Origin: Emmonsiellopsis sp. PD_33
Taxonomy: Eukaryota; Ascomycota; Eurotiomycetes; Onygenales; Ajellomycetaceae
Assembly (NCBI GenBank): GCA_032988165.1
Contig: JANTQF010000033.1
Span: 1 to 64,000, forward strand
DNA length: 64,000 nt
Direction of reading: 5' to 3'
The position numbers were made by a program, and so were the translations under genes. This document shows, piece after piece, positions 55,651 to 64,000 of this stretch. Each line of letters opens with the position of its first letter. Positions within the stretch are counted from its first letter, which is position 1. The notes under the pieces were generated by a model. The model ran no database searches and was not told the DNA's origin. It was given only the letters and a program-made list of their open reading frames with translations.

Positions 55651-56549
55651 CTTGTGTTTATTGTAGATGTTCAGCTCTCTGTGTCGTGGGCAGGAGTCAA
55701 TGATGGGCTTGAATAGCAATGGAAGAAAAGATAATAACTTGAACTGTAGTTGTCAGCGCTGTACTTATATCTTCAGAGCTGACTGGAAACTATGGGACGA
55801 CCAACTCCAGCTTAGTCGTCGTAAGCAAAGCTCATGCAGTGAAGCTCCCTGGCTCTTTGTTGGTTATGGTGGTTTGGTTCCCTTTGTTAATGACAAGACC
55901 AATCAATACTAGTAGTGAGTTAGTTCTCTCACAGTAGGCTCATAGATCGACGTTCAGCAGCGAAAAATAGGACTCTCTCTTGAATGCAAGAGAGTTAGGA
56001 TGGTCCCAAGTACTCAAATCACAACTGAACAAGGAGGAATAATGTTAGACAACCGCGAGGAAATCAAATCAAGCTAAAAAAAGGTAGTTACATAGTCAAT
56101 CCTTAGCGGCTGGGGAGGTTGGGTTATCTCCGTACTATGGCTGGTACTTTCAGGTTTTCAAGAACTCTATTCAGTTGGATAAAGTACTATGAGTAGTAAA
56201 GATATCGTCTGCATTGTGGTGATCATAAAGGCATGAATTAGATAGTCCTAACTCCTGACCCAGACCCTAAATTATTGGTGCATCTTCTCTCCTTTTTTAG
56301 GTCTGTCCCAATGGCTTGACTGCTTGTACGCACTCCAACAGATCAGTCAGGGGTTTGTGGGAGCATCAGAGCTGGGCAAACTACTAACTAGTTAGTATTT
56401 CTTTGTCATTCACTGTTTTGAAGCAAAGCTCTGTAAATAAAATTGAATTGCCTAACTCCATGCATCTAAGATTGGCATGGAATCTAATTATAAATCTTCT
56501 CCTAAATGGCCCAGTGTGCTGTCCGTCCCTGGGTAACTCGACATTTCTA
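55651..56549. other. Intergenic region with duplicated remnants
   Basis: AT-rich region between genes B and C. It holds a relic of a family last exon and 3' flank (56274-56350) and a block at 56165-56245 that resembles sequence upstream of gene C (57425-57505). No intact gene. Confidence 0.6.
56274..56350 (-). pseudogene. Relic of a gene-A-like last exon and 3' flank
   Basis: On the plus strand, 56280-56306 matches 53493-53519 almost exactly (CATCTTCTCTCCTTTTTTAGG shared), including the complement of the TAA stop of gene A. The next 35 bases still align in part (TGGCTT..CTTGT.CGCAC), corresponding to the end of exon 4. Beyond that similarity fades and no frame leads to the family cysteines. 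It is a broken remnant of another tandem copy. Confidence 0.55.
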
Positions 56550-57289
56550 CTAACCACTCGGCAAGCGAAAGCACTTGATAGCCAGAGCATTGGGGACCAG
56601 GTCCCCGAAATGTATGGCAAGATCGGAATAGTTGCCAGCACCAATTTGCCGTGTCCACTTTTCACTTTCAGGGCAGCCGGGACTCCTATTGAAAACAAAG
56701 ATAGGACGCCGCCTAGTCAGATATGTCCATGCTAGGAATTTTGGAAAACGACAAACATGGATAAGCAAGGGGTCCGAAACCGAGTTTCATAATCTGTCAC
56801 CTACTTGTAGTATGAGCAGTACGACAAGCGTGGGATCTGCATTGACCCGGATTTTCCAGGGCTGGGTTGCGAATACTATGTCAGCAATCTTCTTCTGTCT
56901 TATATTGCTGATATAATGAATTGATAAAAAAACATACCATTCATCTTCCTTCAGATCACGACAGCCGCTGTCAACCGGGATGCTGAATTTTTGCCCTTTA
57001 TAATTGGCTTCCTTGTAACATGCGGGCTGGTTTCAATCGCGTCAGTCTTGCTCTTTTGCTTAGGTTTTGACCATTTTTAGACTCTCGAGGAATATGATGG
57101 TTTTAGAAGTAGGAAAGAAGAGGTGATGGTAAATGGTAGTATATGTTGTTTGAGGAAACTTACAGCATCCTCCGGTTTTATGGGTGGAGGGGGCACTGGG
57201 GTGTCTTCCCTAACCACCAGGGCAAGGGTTGATGGTGCCAATAAAAACAGGCAAGACATTGTGAATGCAATCGACTTGAAATAAGGCAT
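56550..57289 (-). CDS. Small secreted cysteine protein C (tandem family)
   Basis: Four exons: 57289-57164, 57026-56938, 56861-56805 and 56685-56550; 135 residues. Signal peptide of about 23 residues (MPYFKSIAFTMS...LA) is followed by a Pro-rich stretch (PVPPPPIKP). Core features match the family: FSIPVDSGC in exon 2, GSMQIPRLSYCSYY in exon 3, GCPE and AIKCF in exon 4. It has two extra cysteines, one at the start of exon 2 and one formed across intron 2, which could make a third disulphide. Phases are 0, 2, 2, exon 3 is 57 bases and exon 4 is 136 bases, identical in length to gene D. No anchor or span. Confidence 0.8.
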
Positions 57290-58362
57290 CTTTTATGACA
57301 AGGAGTCTCCGCTTAATGACTTAGTATTTTAGTCAAAAAATAAGATGGAAGGTATGCTATGCTGCAACAATGGATGAAGGATCGACATTTTTGGGATCTT
57401 CATCCTGGTATTTATATCCAAAGTTTCTGATAGCCCTGTTCAATTCAATGAAATGAAAAAGATATCATCTGCATTGCGATGATCATGAAAGCATGAGTCT
57501 GCTCGTAGCCAACAAGGAAGATGTTCATTCACCAGGCTCTAAGAAATGCATATGCATTGTAACGATGTAACCTGGAAATATTCAGTGTAGACTGAGAAAA
57601 TGGGGTCGATATAACATGAGCATGAATCAGAACCAGAGTTTGATGCTTCAAGGAGCATATATGGCTCAGCATGAGCATGAAAGAGGGTTGGAAGCATTTT
57701 CATGCAGGATTGTATTTCTGCAGGAAAATAGAACTCTGTGCATTGATCAAGTGCCAGCTCCTCCTATCGGGCCGAAACTGGTTCCGGCAGGAGAAGATAA
57801 AAGAGAGACAGCAATAAGAAACACATCGGACGGCAAAGAAAAATTTTCAACCCAGTAACTGTTAGGAATAACCCATCGGCATTCCTCAAGCCCAATAGTA
57901 TGGCCGACATCTGCACACTTCGCGGAGTGTGGAGACGGCAAATCCCGACGTAGGCTGGCTAGGATAATAATAGGTATGGTTGGTGACAAACCAACATGAT
58001 GGCTGGTCGAAAAAAAGAAAAAGGTTGACGAGTTGGAGTTGGGTTGGAAAATGAGTTAAGCTGGTTAACCGTAAGCGACCCTTGACCAACCCAACAGCCA
58101 TTTCCGCCCCATGGATTTAAGGACCCCAGTCCTTCTTGTCAACAGAAATGGATAAAAGACAGTCAACCACGATCCAACAAAGAAAATTCACAACATGCAA
58201 GATGCCCGTGATGTCTTGGTATGCACGCCTCATCCCGTCGATCCCCCCGCCCTTTCCAGCCGATCCCATCTCTGTCGAGCAGAACCACTGCACGACCATG
58301 AGTTTCTCTAGACACCTATTCTGCTGACATTCTCGTCCCTAGCCTTCGCCACCTCCGTATCT
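57290..58362. other. Intergenic, no supported gene
   Basis: Promoter of gene C and 3' flank of gene D. Open frames at 57616-57858 (plus) and 57989-57747 (minus) have no family pattern. A minus-strand stretch near 58190-58225 reads TGILHVVN, close to a segment of the GPI protein at 59.9 kb, and may be a faint relic. Confidence 0.5.
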
Positions 58363-59050
58363 CTACAACTCCTGCCCCGCCCCGTACTCAAAACACCGAG
58401 CAGACTTTGGAACAAGATACTCCACAAGAAGCGAAGCAATATCGTCGGTCCCAGGCGTGTTAAGCTGCATGAGGAAATTGCCACTGCAGTCATTCGAGCT
58501 AAAAGAAACTGAGTTAGCAGAAACCAGCTAAGCGCGGAATGGAGACAAGCAGCACATACGCATAAAAGTTACAGTATGCCCCTGGCGGGATCTCGATGGA
58601 ACCTCTGGTTCCAGACCTGAAGGAAGCGCGCGGGTTAGAAGTGTTGGGTTTACGTGGGTATGGGGTGGTCAGGATGGAGCGGACATACATGGGGCCAATG
58701 AATCTCAGACACTGCTTGAAACGGGCTACGCCTCTCGGGCCGCCTTTGTTTGGCTTGGCGTGGTAGATTACCTGGGTGTTTTGCTGGGTTAGTGGGACTT
58801 TATTTCGTCATATAACGGTTTGATACACGTGGAGAAGGGCGGAAAAACTCGATAGTTAAGGGATAAAGGGAGGATTGCAGCTTGTCCATTAGGATAATGA
58901 ACTGGAATTGGAATGGAAGGGAAATACCAGACGTATACTTACGTTTCTTTTGCTGTGAAGTATAGCTGTCGATTCACTGCCTGGCGAAATAGCCGAGGAA
59001 AGAGAGATAAGCGCGATAACGGCCAAAGCCATTGCTTTTAGATAATGCAT
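58363..59050 (-). CDS. Small secreted cysteine protein D (tandem family)
   Basis: Four exons: 59050-58943, 58771-58689, 58616-58560 and 58498-58363; 127 residues. Signal peptide of about 20 residues (MHYLKAMALAVI...SSA). Four cysteines: FKQC in exon 2, GSIEIPPGAYCNFY in exon 3, NDCSG and ARCFEYG in exon 4. The C-FY-x(3)-DCSG-NFL...ARCF arrangement resembles small fungal proteins of the beta/gamma-crystallin-like kind, but this is inference from spacing. Phases are 0, 2, 2 and exon 3 is 57 bases. It is the shortest and seems the most regular member. Confidence 0.8.
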
Positions 59051-59517
59051 TGTTGCGGCTTTTGCGTGTGCAACGGTACGATTCAGCAGAACAGGAGAGG
59101 ACTCTGTGCTCCTTCAGTAATTGGCGGAATATCATATAGGGCAGAAAAAGCAGTAAATTTCTCCTGTATTTATATTAATGCTTGTTAATAGAATTTGGGG
59201 TAGTAGCAAGTGCCCTATGTTTGAAGATATCGATATGTTTGACGGTGATGGTGTTTCGTGGTTGCTGGTGCATTTGCCTCAGGCCCTTTAGCAAAGATGT
59301 TAGTTAGGTTTGGACCATGCCATGAATCAACACAATATGGCAAAATTTGAAGCAATGTGATTTCAAGATTGGTCTGCATTTGCCTCAATGAACTTAGTAA
59401 CTAGATATGTAAGTCAGCGCCAAACATAAGGAGGACAAATATACTTCTTATGCATCATAATTAGGGGATATCTGATTCCTCAAACTGTCCTGTGATTCAA
59501 AAAGCAAGCCATATGCT
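59051..59517. other. Intergenic, no gene seen
   Basis: Promoter of gene D and 3' flank of the GPI protein gene. Two short blocks beginning GCATTTGCCTCA recur near 59270 and 59377. Confidence 0.5.
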
Positions 59518-60496
59518 TTACAAAACCAGAGATAGAACAAACGTCACAATAAACCAAGTGACTCCCATCAACGCTCCCCGGGGAACAGCCACCGCATCTG
59601 CGCCACCAGTTTTTTGAGGACCCGTTGTTGTCAGAGTGGTTGGAGGGATTGTAGTGCCAGGCACAGTTGTAGCCGGGATGGTGGTGGCTGGGATGACCGA
59701 GCCGCTGACAGTTGTTGCAGCAATTGTCGAAGCTGGAATCGTGCTGGCGCCCCGCGTAGTACCGGGGATGGTGGTTGTGTATGTAGCCAGATCTCCTAAT
59801 TCGCTTCCCGGAATGGCACTCCCGACTCCTTTGCTCGTCCACGGCTGGGGCATAGACATAGTTGCAGTATTTGGCTTAGGAAGATGTGCCTCGTCGTATA
59901 AGTTACGTTTAGAGCCGGATTCGTCTGTGTATTCTCCCGTAAGTAGGTTCCATGTTGTATTCTCGACGTGCAAAATGCCGGTTGTCACGCTGCCGTATAT
60001 GCCCGAGGGAAGGTAGAAATTGGTGGTAAATCGATCCTAACACTGCGGTTAAATTCAGGCCACGCATGCCGGGGATATAATGCGAGTTAGATAGTAACAA
60101 GGGTTAGGTATGTACATACCCAGCAGAAGCTAAGTTTGGATCGTCCAAGCACCAGACACTGCATTCCAGAAGCACCTACAATGCTGATATCAGCGGTGGT
60201 TCATTATTTGGTCGAGAACCAGATAAATACTTACAGCAAAGTGGAGAGGGAGATTCGGCCGGCATGTCAGCTTGTCCTTTTGCGGGTTCTGGTGGAGTCT
60301 GATCCTTCGGGGAATCGTTGATCGTGCCGATGAGGTCTTCATAGAGGGTATTAAAGTAGTGCGGGTCGCTCGGTATGAGGCTGGAGCCTTTGGGCATGCA
60401 CATATCATAACCTTCACCGCAATTCTGTCTAGCAGACAGCTCGGAAGTTAGTGCTGTCGCCACGCTAGCAAAGAGAATAACCACGGAGATCCACAT
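59518..60496 (-). CDS. GPI-anchored cell-surface protein with Thr-rich stalk
   Basis: Three exons: 60496-60235, 60175-60120 and 60036-59518; 278 residues. Signal peptide of about 16 residues (MWISVVILFASVATAL). An N-terminal cysteine domain has NCGEGYDMCMP, LCCASGMQC and LSFCW (the last two in or across exon 2). Then follow FYLPSGIYGSVTTGIL and WNLLTGEYTDESGS, a block I recall in several uncharacterised fungal surface proteins. A Thr/Pro-rich stalk (about residues 205-250, repeats such as ATTIPATTVPGTT) leads to a GPI-attachment tail of about 20 hydrophobic residues. It is unrelated in sequence to genes A-D but shares their strand and location outside the cell. Confidence 0.82.
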
Positions 60497-61664
60497 TGTG
60501 CTGGCCCACGAGCGAGAATATGGCTTTCAAGTTTGAAACGTGTAAACGGGCCCGCTTGAAGCAAAGCAGGAATAGCTGGGAGGGAGTTTTCTGGTTGATG
60601 AGTAGGCTCGTTGTGGGAGAGAGAGAACAGGAGGATGTTTCGCGAAGAAGCATCGGTTGACCAGGAGATGGCCACAACAGAGAGAACTAGCAAATCAGTA
60701 GCGACATCAGGTAGTTGGAAAAGTGAAGAAGAATAAGAGAATGCGATTACTGGTGAAATACAGGCTGTCAAGCTTTGTTTGAGCGAGAACAGGCCCAATA
60801 TCAAAGAGAATAGAATGTAGCCAAAGACTCAAAGATTCTGTGCGACAGAAATAACGTAAAATTGCCGCATCAGATCTTTATATTCGCTGCAAAGTCCCGA
60901 AGCTTGGTGGAACAATGCGTGGCCAGCCAATTCTTTGTTTCTTCCAGACCCAATGCAGGAGTCCTGGGTGTCTTCCGGGGAAACGGTCATTGACAAGCCG
61001 TTAGCTACTCACTCGTTCTTCGTAGCCTACGGTGTAAGTGAGTAATTTCCCCCCATGCATCATAGAATCCCGCGCAGGTGAATCTACCTATCTCCATACA
61101 CCGGCTCAGGGGCACTGAAACATGCCCATATTACACAGCTTGACGTCATTCAGGGCCCCATCTCCATGGATGGTCGGGGACAGTGATGGCAACCCTTCCA
61201 TTCTGGACGTAGAAAAGACTTCCAGCGAGTTAGACAGCAAATAAATAGAATGATTCCTGGTTCAGCTTCACTGACACGTTCAAAAATGAAGTTGACGTTG
61301 TTGATAGTTTGCGATCCGGAGAAACATCGGACCGCAGAATCACATGACTTGAAGCTCTGCTTCCAAGATTGGGAAGCTCCGCAACTTTTTAGAGCTTCGA
61401 CTGGACATGACATCGATCACAACGCAGTGATGGCGCTCTGTTTTGCTGTTCAACCGGATAAGGCATCGGAATAGCTAGATACACGGTGTTTTCATATATC
61501 CGGCCATTTTGGTGGCTCACCCCCCAACCGCAAATAAACCATATCCATGTCATGCAGCGCCCCGCCGAAATTCGTTCCCTTTTACAAACCCGTTGATTCG
61601 CAGGATACTAGTACCTGAGACCGCTCTCTTCCTCCTGATCCCGTCGCCTTAACGCATTTCGAAA
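60497..61664. other. Divergent intergenic region, no gene seen
   Basis: About 1.2 kb upstream of the GPI gene (minus) and the PCI-domain gene (plus). Open frames at 60804-60448 and 61413-61150 show no domain pattern. Confidence 0.55.
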
Positions 61665-63702
61665 ATGTGGGGGGCGCCGTCGAGCGGAACCCCGGTGGTG
61701 GATAGCTTCATCTCAAGCGTCGCCGGGCTGGTCCAGAGTCGCGATGGGGCAAAGCTTCAGGACTTCTTGCAGATAGAGCCTCCATTACCCCCCGTATACC
61801 ATGAGATGATTGCGGAGTTGCGGAAACAATACCCGCCAAATGGGAACAATGACGACCAACTCCTCTCAAAATGCGAATCTGTGGTGCCGAACAGCGACTC
61901 GGGAAGCTCGTGGGCTGCTTTCCCGATCTTTATGCGGCACTATTTCACCTTCTTGCGTGATGTTAACGTCGAGAACCTCTTGGATACCTACAATCTTTTG
62001 AAAGCCTTGCTTAAGTACGTTTTATACCATCCTTTATTTGCGCCCAGCCTCCGACCCCGAATCAAGACTAATCGCATATTCGTGCCTCCAGCCAGTGCGT
62101 AATAGCTCTAAGCGATAGCCAAATGGGTGTGATTGTCCTGCCCACCGTCCTATACCTTTCGAAAATACTGGCAAAACTCGCGATTGGCCTGGATCGGAGG
62201 CCTGAGTTGGTTGCGCACCTGATGAAAGATGGGCTAGATTCAGATCGTGACGAGGCCACAGAGAAAGTTACATTGGTCGAAAAGTCAGCGAATGTTGTCC
62301 GTGAAGCTTTTATAAAATGTTTGACCGATAGAAGCGGCGTAGCTGGGACGCAAGGGAAGCCGGAGGGCAAACGGGTGGGGATTTACTTAATGGCAAACTT
62401 GTGTCTCAAACTGCTATTCAAGGTAAAACGAAACGCCTCTTCTCTGTCATGGTATGGCATTAACAAGAGTTAAAATAGTGCGGCAAGCTTCGAAATGCTG
62501 AACAGATGTTTGCAAGTATCAACGCTCAATCTCCACCACTCTCCCATTTCCCTGCCTCGCAGAGGGTAACCTATCTTTATTACTTGGGTCGTTACCTGTT
62601 CTCAAACAATCTATTCTTTCCTGCACAAACTGCGTTGCAGGCCGCCTACAACCAATGTCACAGGCAAGCACTACAACAAAGACGGTTGATATTAACGTAT
62701 TTGATACCGTGTAATATGATTCTTGGCCGGTTTCCAGCGACCAACCTTCTTCAACGACCGGAATCTAAAGGGCTGGGCGACGTATTCCTTCCCATATGCC
62801 GGATCATTGCTAGCGGAGATGTGGCGGCATTTCGATCGTACCTTGACGTTCACTCCCCTTCCGCCGACTGGTTTGCACAAAAGGGCATTTTACTTCAGCT
62901 GCGGAATAGATGCGAGATTTTGGTTTGGCGGTCTCTCGCGAGGAAGGTTTTTATATTCGCAGGATTTCAAGGAGACCAAAAAGCTCAGGCACAGCGAGGT
63001 CCTCCGCCATTCCTCTATCTTCAAAAATTAGAAGCGGCGGTCAAATGGCTGGATGCGCGTGGATCAAGCACAACTCAATCGCCATTTCAGATGACACAAA
63101 CTCCAAACCAGAAACGGCATACCCGCCTGTTCTCGTTCACTGCGGACCGCGATTTTACAGCCCCCGATGCTGCCAAACCTGTTGCGCAAAACCCTTCCGA
63201 CTATGACGACTATTTTGAACCGGACGGTTATTTCAACAATGATGGGCAATGGGTGGAAGTCTCCAGCCGAAACGATCTCCCTAACGATGCTGTTGCGGCG
63301 AGCCACGATTTCGACAATCTCGCCAACGAGGCTCTTTCCTATCTACCCCGCGCGGAAACCACCGAAAATGAAGATTCGGAAGCGCAGTCGTTCCTCATGG
63401 CTGACCTAGAGGCGGCACTTGCGTCGTTGCTTACACAAGACCTGATGCGTGGCTATCTGACACATAAAAACCCTCGATTCGCGATTCCAGGTGCTCGTGT
63501 AAAGGGGCCTCTCCCAACGGGATTCCCGAATGTATGGCAGACGATTTATGCGAAAGAACGAGAAGATGACCAGGTTCCTGGTTGGGTAAAACCTGCCCAG
63601 AACACGTTCAGTCAGAGAGCGACGCCTGGTCCTGCGGGAGCCTTAGGGGGTAGGGTCGTGAATCTCAGTGGCGCGAGGCCTGTGAGCGCATTAGGAAGCT
63701 AA
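61665..63702 (+). CDS. PCI-domain protein, Csn12/Thp1 (PCID2) family
   Basis: Three exons: 61665-62014, 62092-62422 and 62479-63702; 634 residues. The helical repeat region includes VLYLSKILAKLAIGL, KRVGIYLMANLCLKLLFK and CGKLRNAEQMF. The PCI module follows: QRVTYLYYLGRYLFSNNLFFPAQTALQAAYNQCH, RLILTYLIPCNMILGRFP, and a winged-helix end with LEAAVKWLD. Family members (Csn12, Thp1, PCID2) belong to TREX-2 or a Thp3-Csn12 complex and link transcription with mRNA export or splicing in the nucleus. After the PCI module there is a C-terminal extension of about 220 residues with an acidic region and a conserved MADLEAALASLLTQDLMRGYL segment. Which of the two complexes applies cannot be decided here. 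Confidence 0.88.
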
Positions 63703-64000
63703 TTTGCATCTCAGCCTTGTGTGTTTTGTTTGAGGTCTGCTTCCCTTTTCTTCAAGTTTGTATGGAAGATTTTCAGGTTAGGGGGGCGGATATGGCGACA
63801 GGCTATGATAAATGTAGCAGGAGGGCGTTTATTTGTTGGACATAGTTATTAGATTGCATCTTATGATACCCATTTACCTGATTGTACAATAAACTGGTTG
63901 CAAATGACAAATTGATAAAGAATTCCTCCCTTGCCCCTATCCCCCCTTATCGGAGCTGGAGGGAAGCTAGGTCACGTGATTCTCCGCCGAGCAACACGTA
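63703..64000. other. 3' flank of the PCI-domain gene, window edge
   Basis: T-rich 3' flank with AATAAA-like sequence near 63888-63893. No gene seen before the window ends. Confidence 0.5.

Noticed and set aside
57616..57858. 80-codon plus-strand frame inside the secreted-gene array
   Set aside because: No signal peptide, no family cysteines, opposite strand to the array.

Overview
The window is nuclear DNA of a filamentous ascomycete, most likely a member of the Eurotiales (Aspergillus/Penicillium type). The evidence is many short introns (about 50-110 bases) with GTAAGT/GTATGT donors and CAG/TAG acceptors, plus an Aspergillus-like set of single-copy genes: an AcuH-type carnitine carrier, a mitochondrial Erg10A-type thiolase, a KinA-type kinesin and a RAD6/UvsJ E2. 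The genus is inference. I rebuilt all exon chains by hand from frame, splice signals and family pattern; every chain closes in frame.

Layout. 0.7-20.3 kb: an orphan seven-span membrane protein, a duplicated-domain orphan, a CFEM GPI protein, a UBC15-type E2, a six-span membrane protein, the carnitine/acylcarnitine carrier, a TFIIIC 90-kDa subunit, the ALG1 mannosyltransferase and an MFS transporter. 21.9-41 kb, mostly core genes: an MSC2-type zinc transporter, acetyl-CoA acetyltransferase divergent from RAD6, kinesin-1, bleomycin hydrolase, a large histidine-phosphatase-like protein and a 5'-nucleotidase-family phosphoesterase. 42-51 kb: a ten-exon LaeA-like methyltransferase, a phytanoyl-CoA-dioxygenase-like oxygenase, an orphan gene, an Lcp5-like ribosome-biogenesis factor and a SigF/NTF2-like membrane protein. 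51.3-60.5 kb: an AT-rich, gene-sparse stretch with every gene on the minus strand, holding a flavin monooxygenase, four small secreted proteins and a GPI-anchored protein. 61.7-63.7 kb: a PCI-domain (Csn12/Thp1-like) protein.

The most interesting content is the tandem family of four small secreted cysteine proteins (53.5-59.1 kb). They are strongly diverged in sequence but share the same four-exon plan (intron phases 0, 2, 2; third exon exactly 57 coding bases), a GS-x-x-IP...C core and four aligned cysteines. One copy has gained a Thr/Pro-rich mucin-like tail, and a relic of another copy's last exon and a repeated upstream block lie between the genes. This looks like a birth-and-death effector or secreted-interaction family.

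Functional links are limited, as expected in a eukaryotic chromosome: the carnitine carrier and mitochondrial thiolase both serve acetyl/acyl-CoA metabolism, and the RAD6 and UBC15 E2s serve ubiquitination. No transposon, rRNA, tRNA or CRISPR array was recognised.
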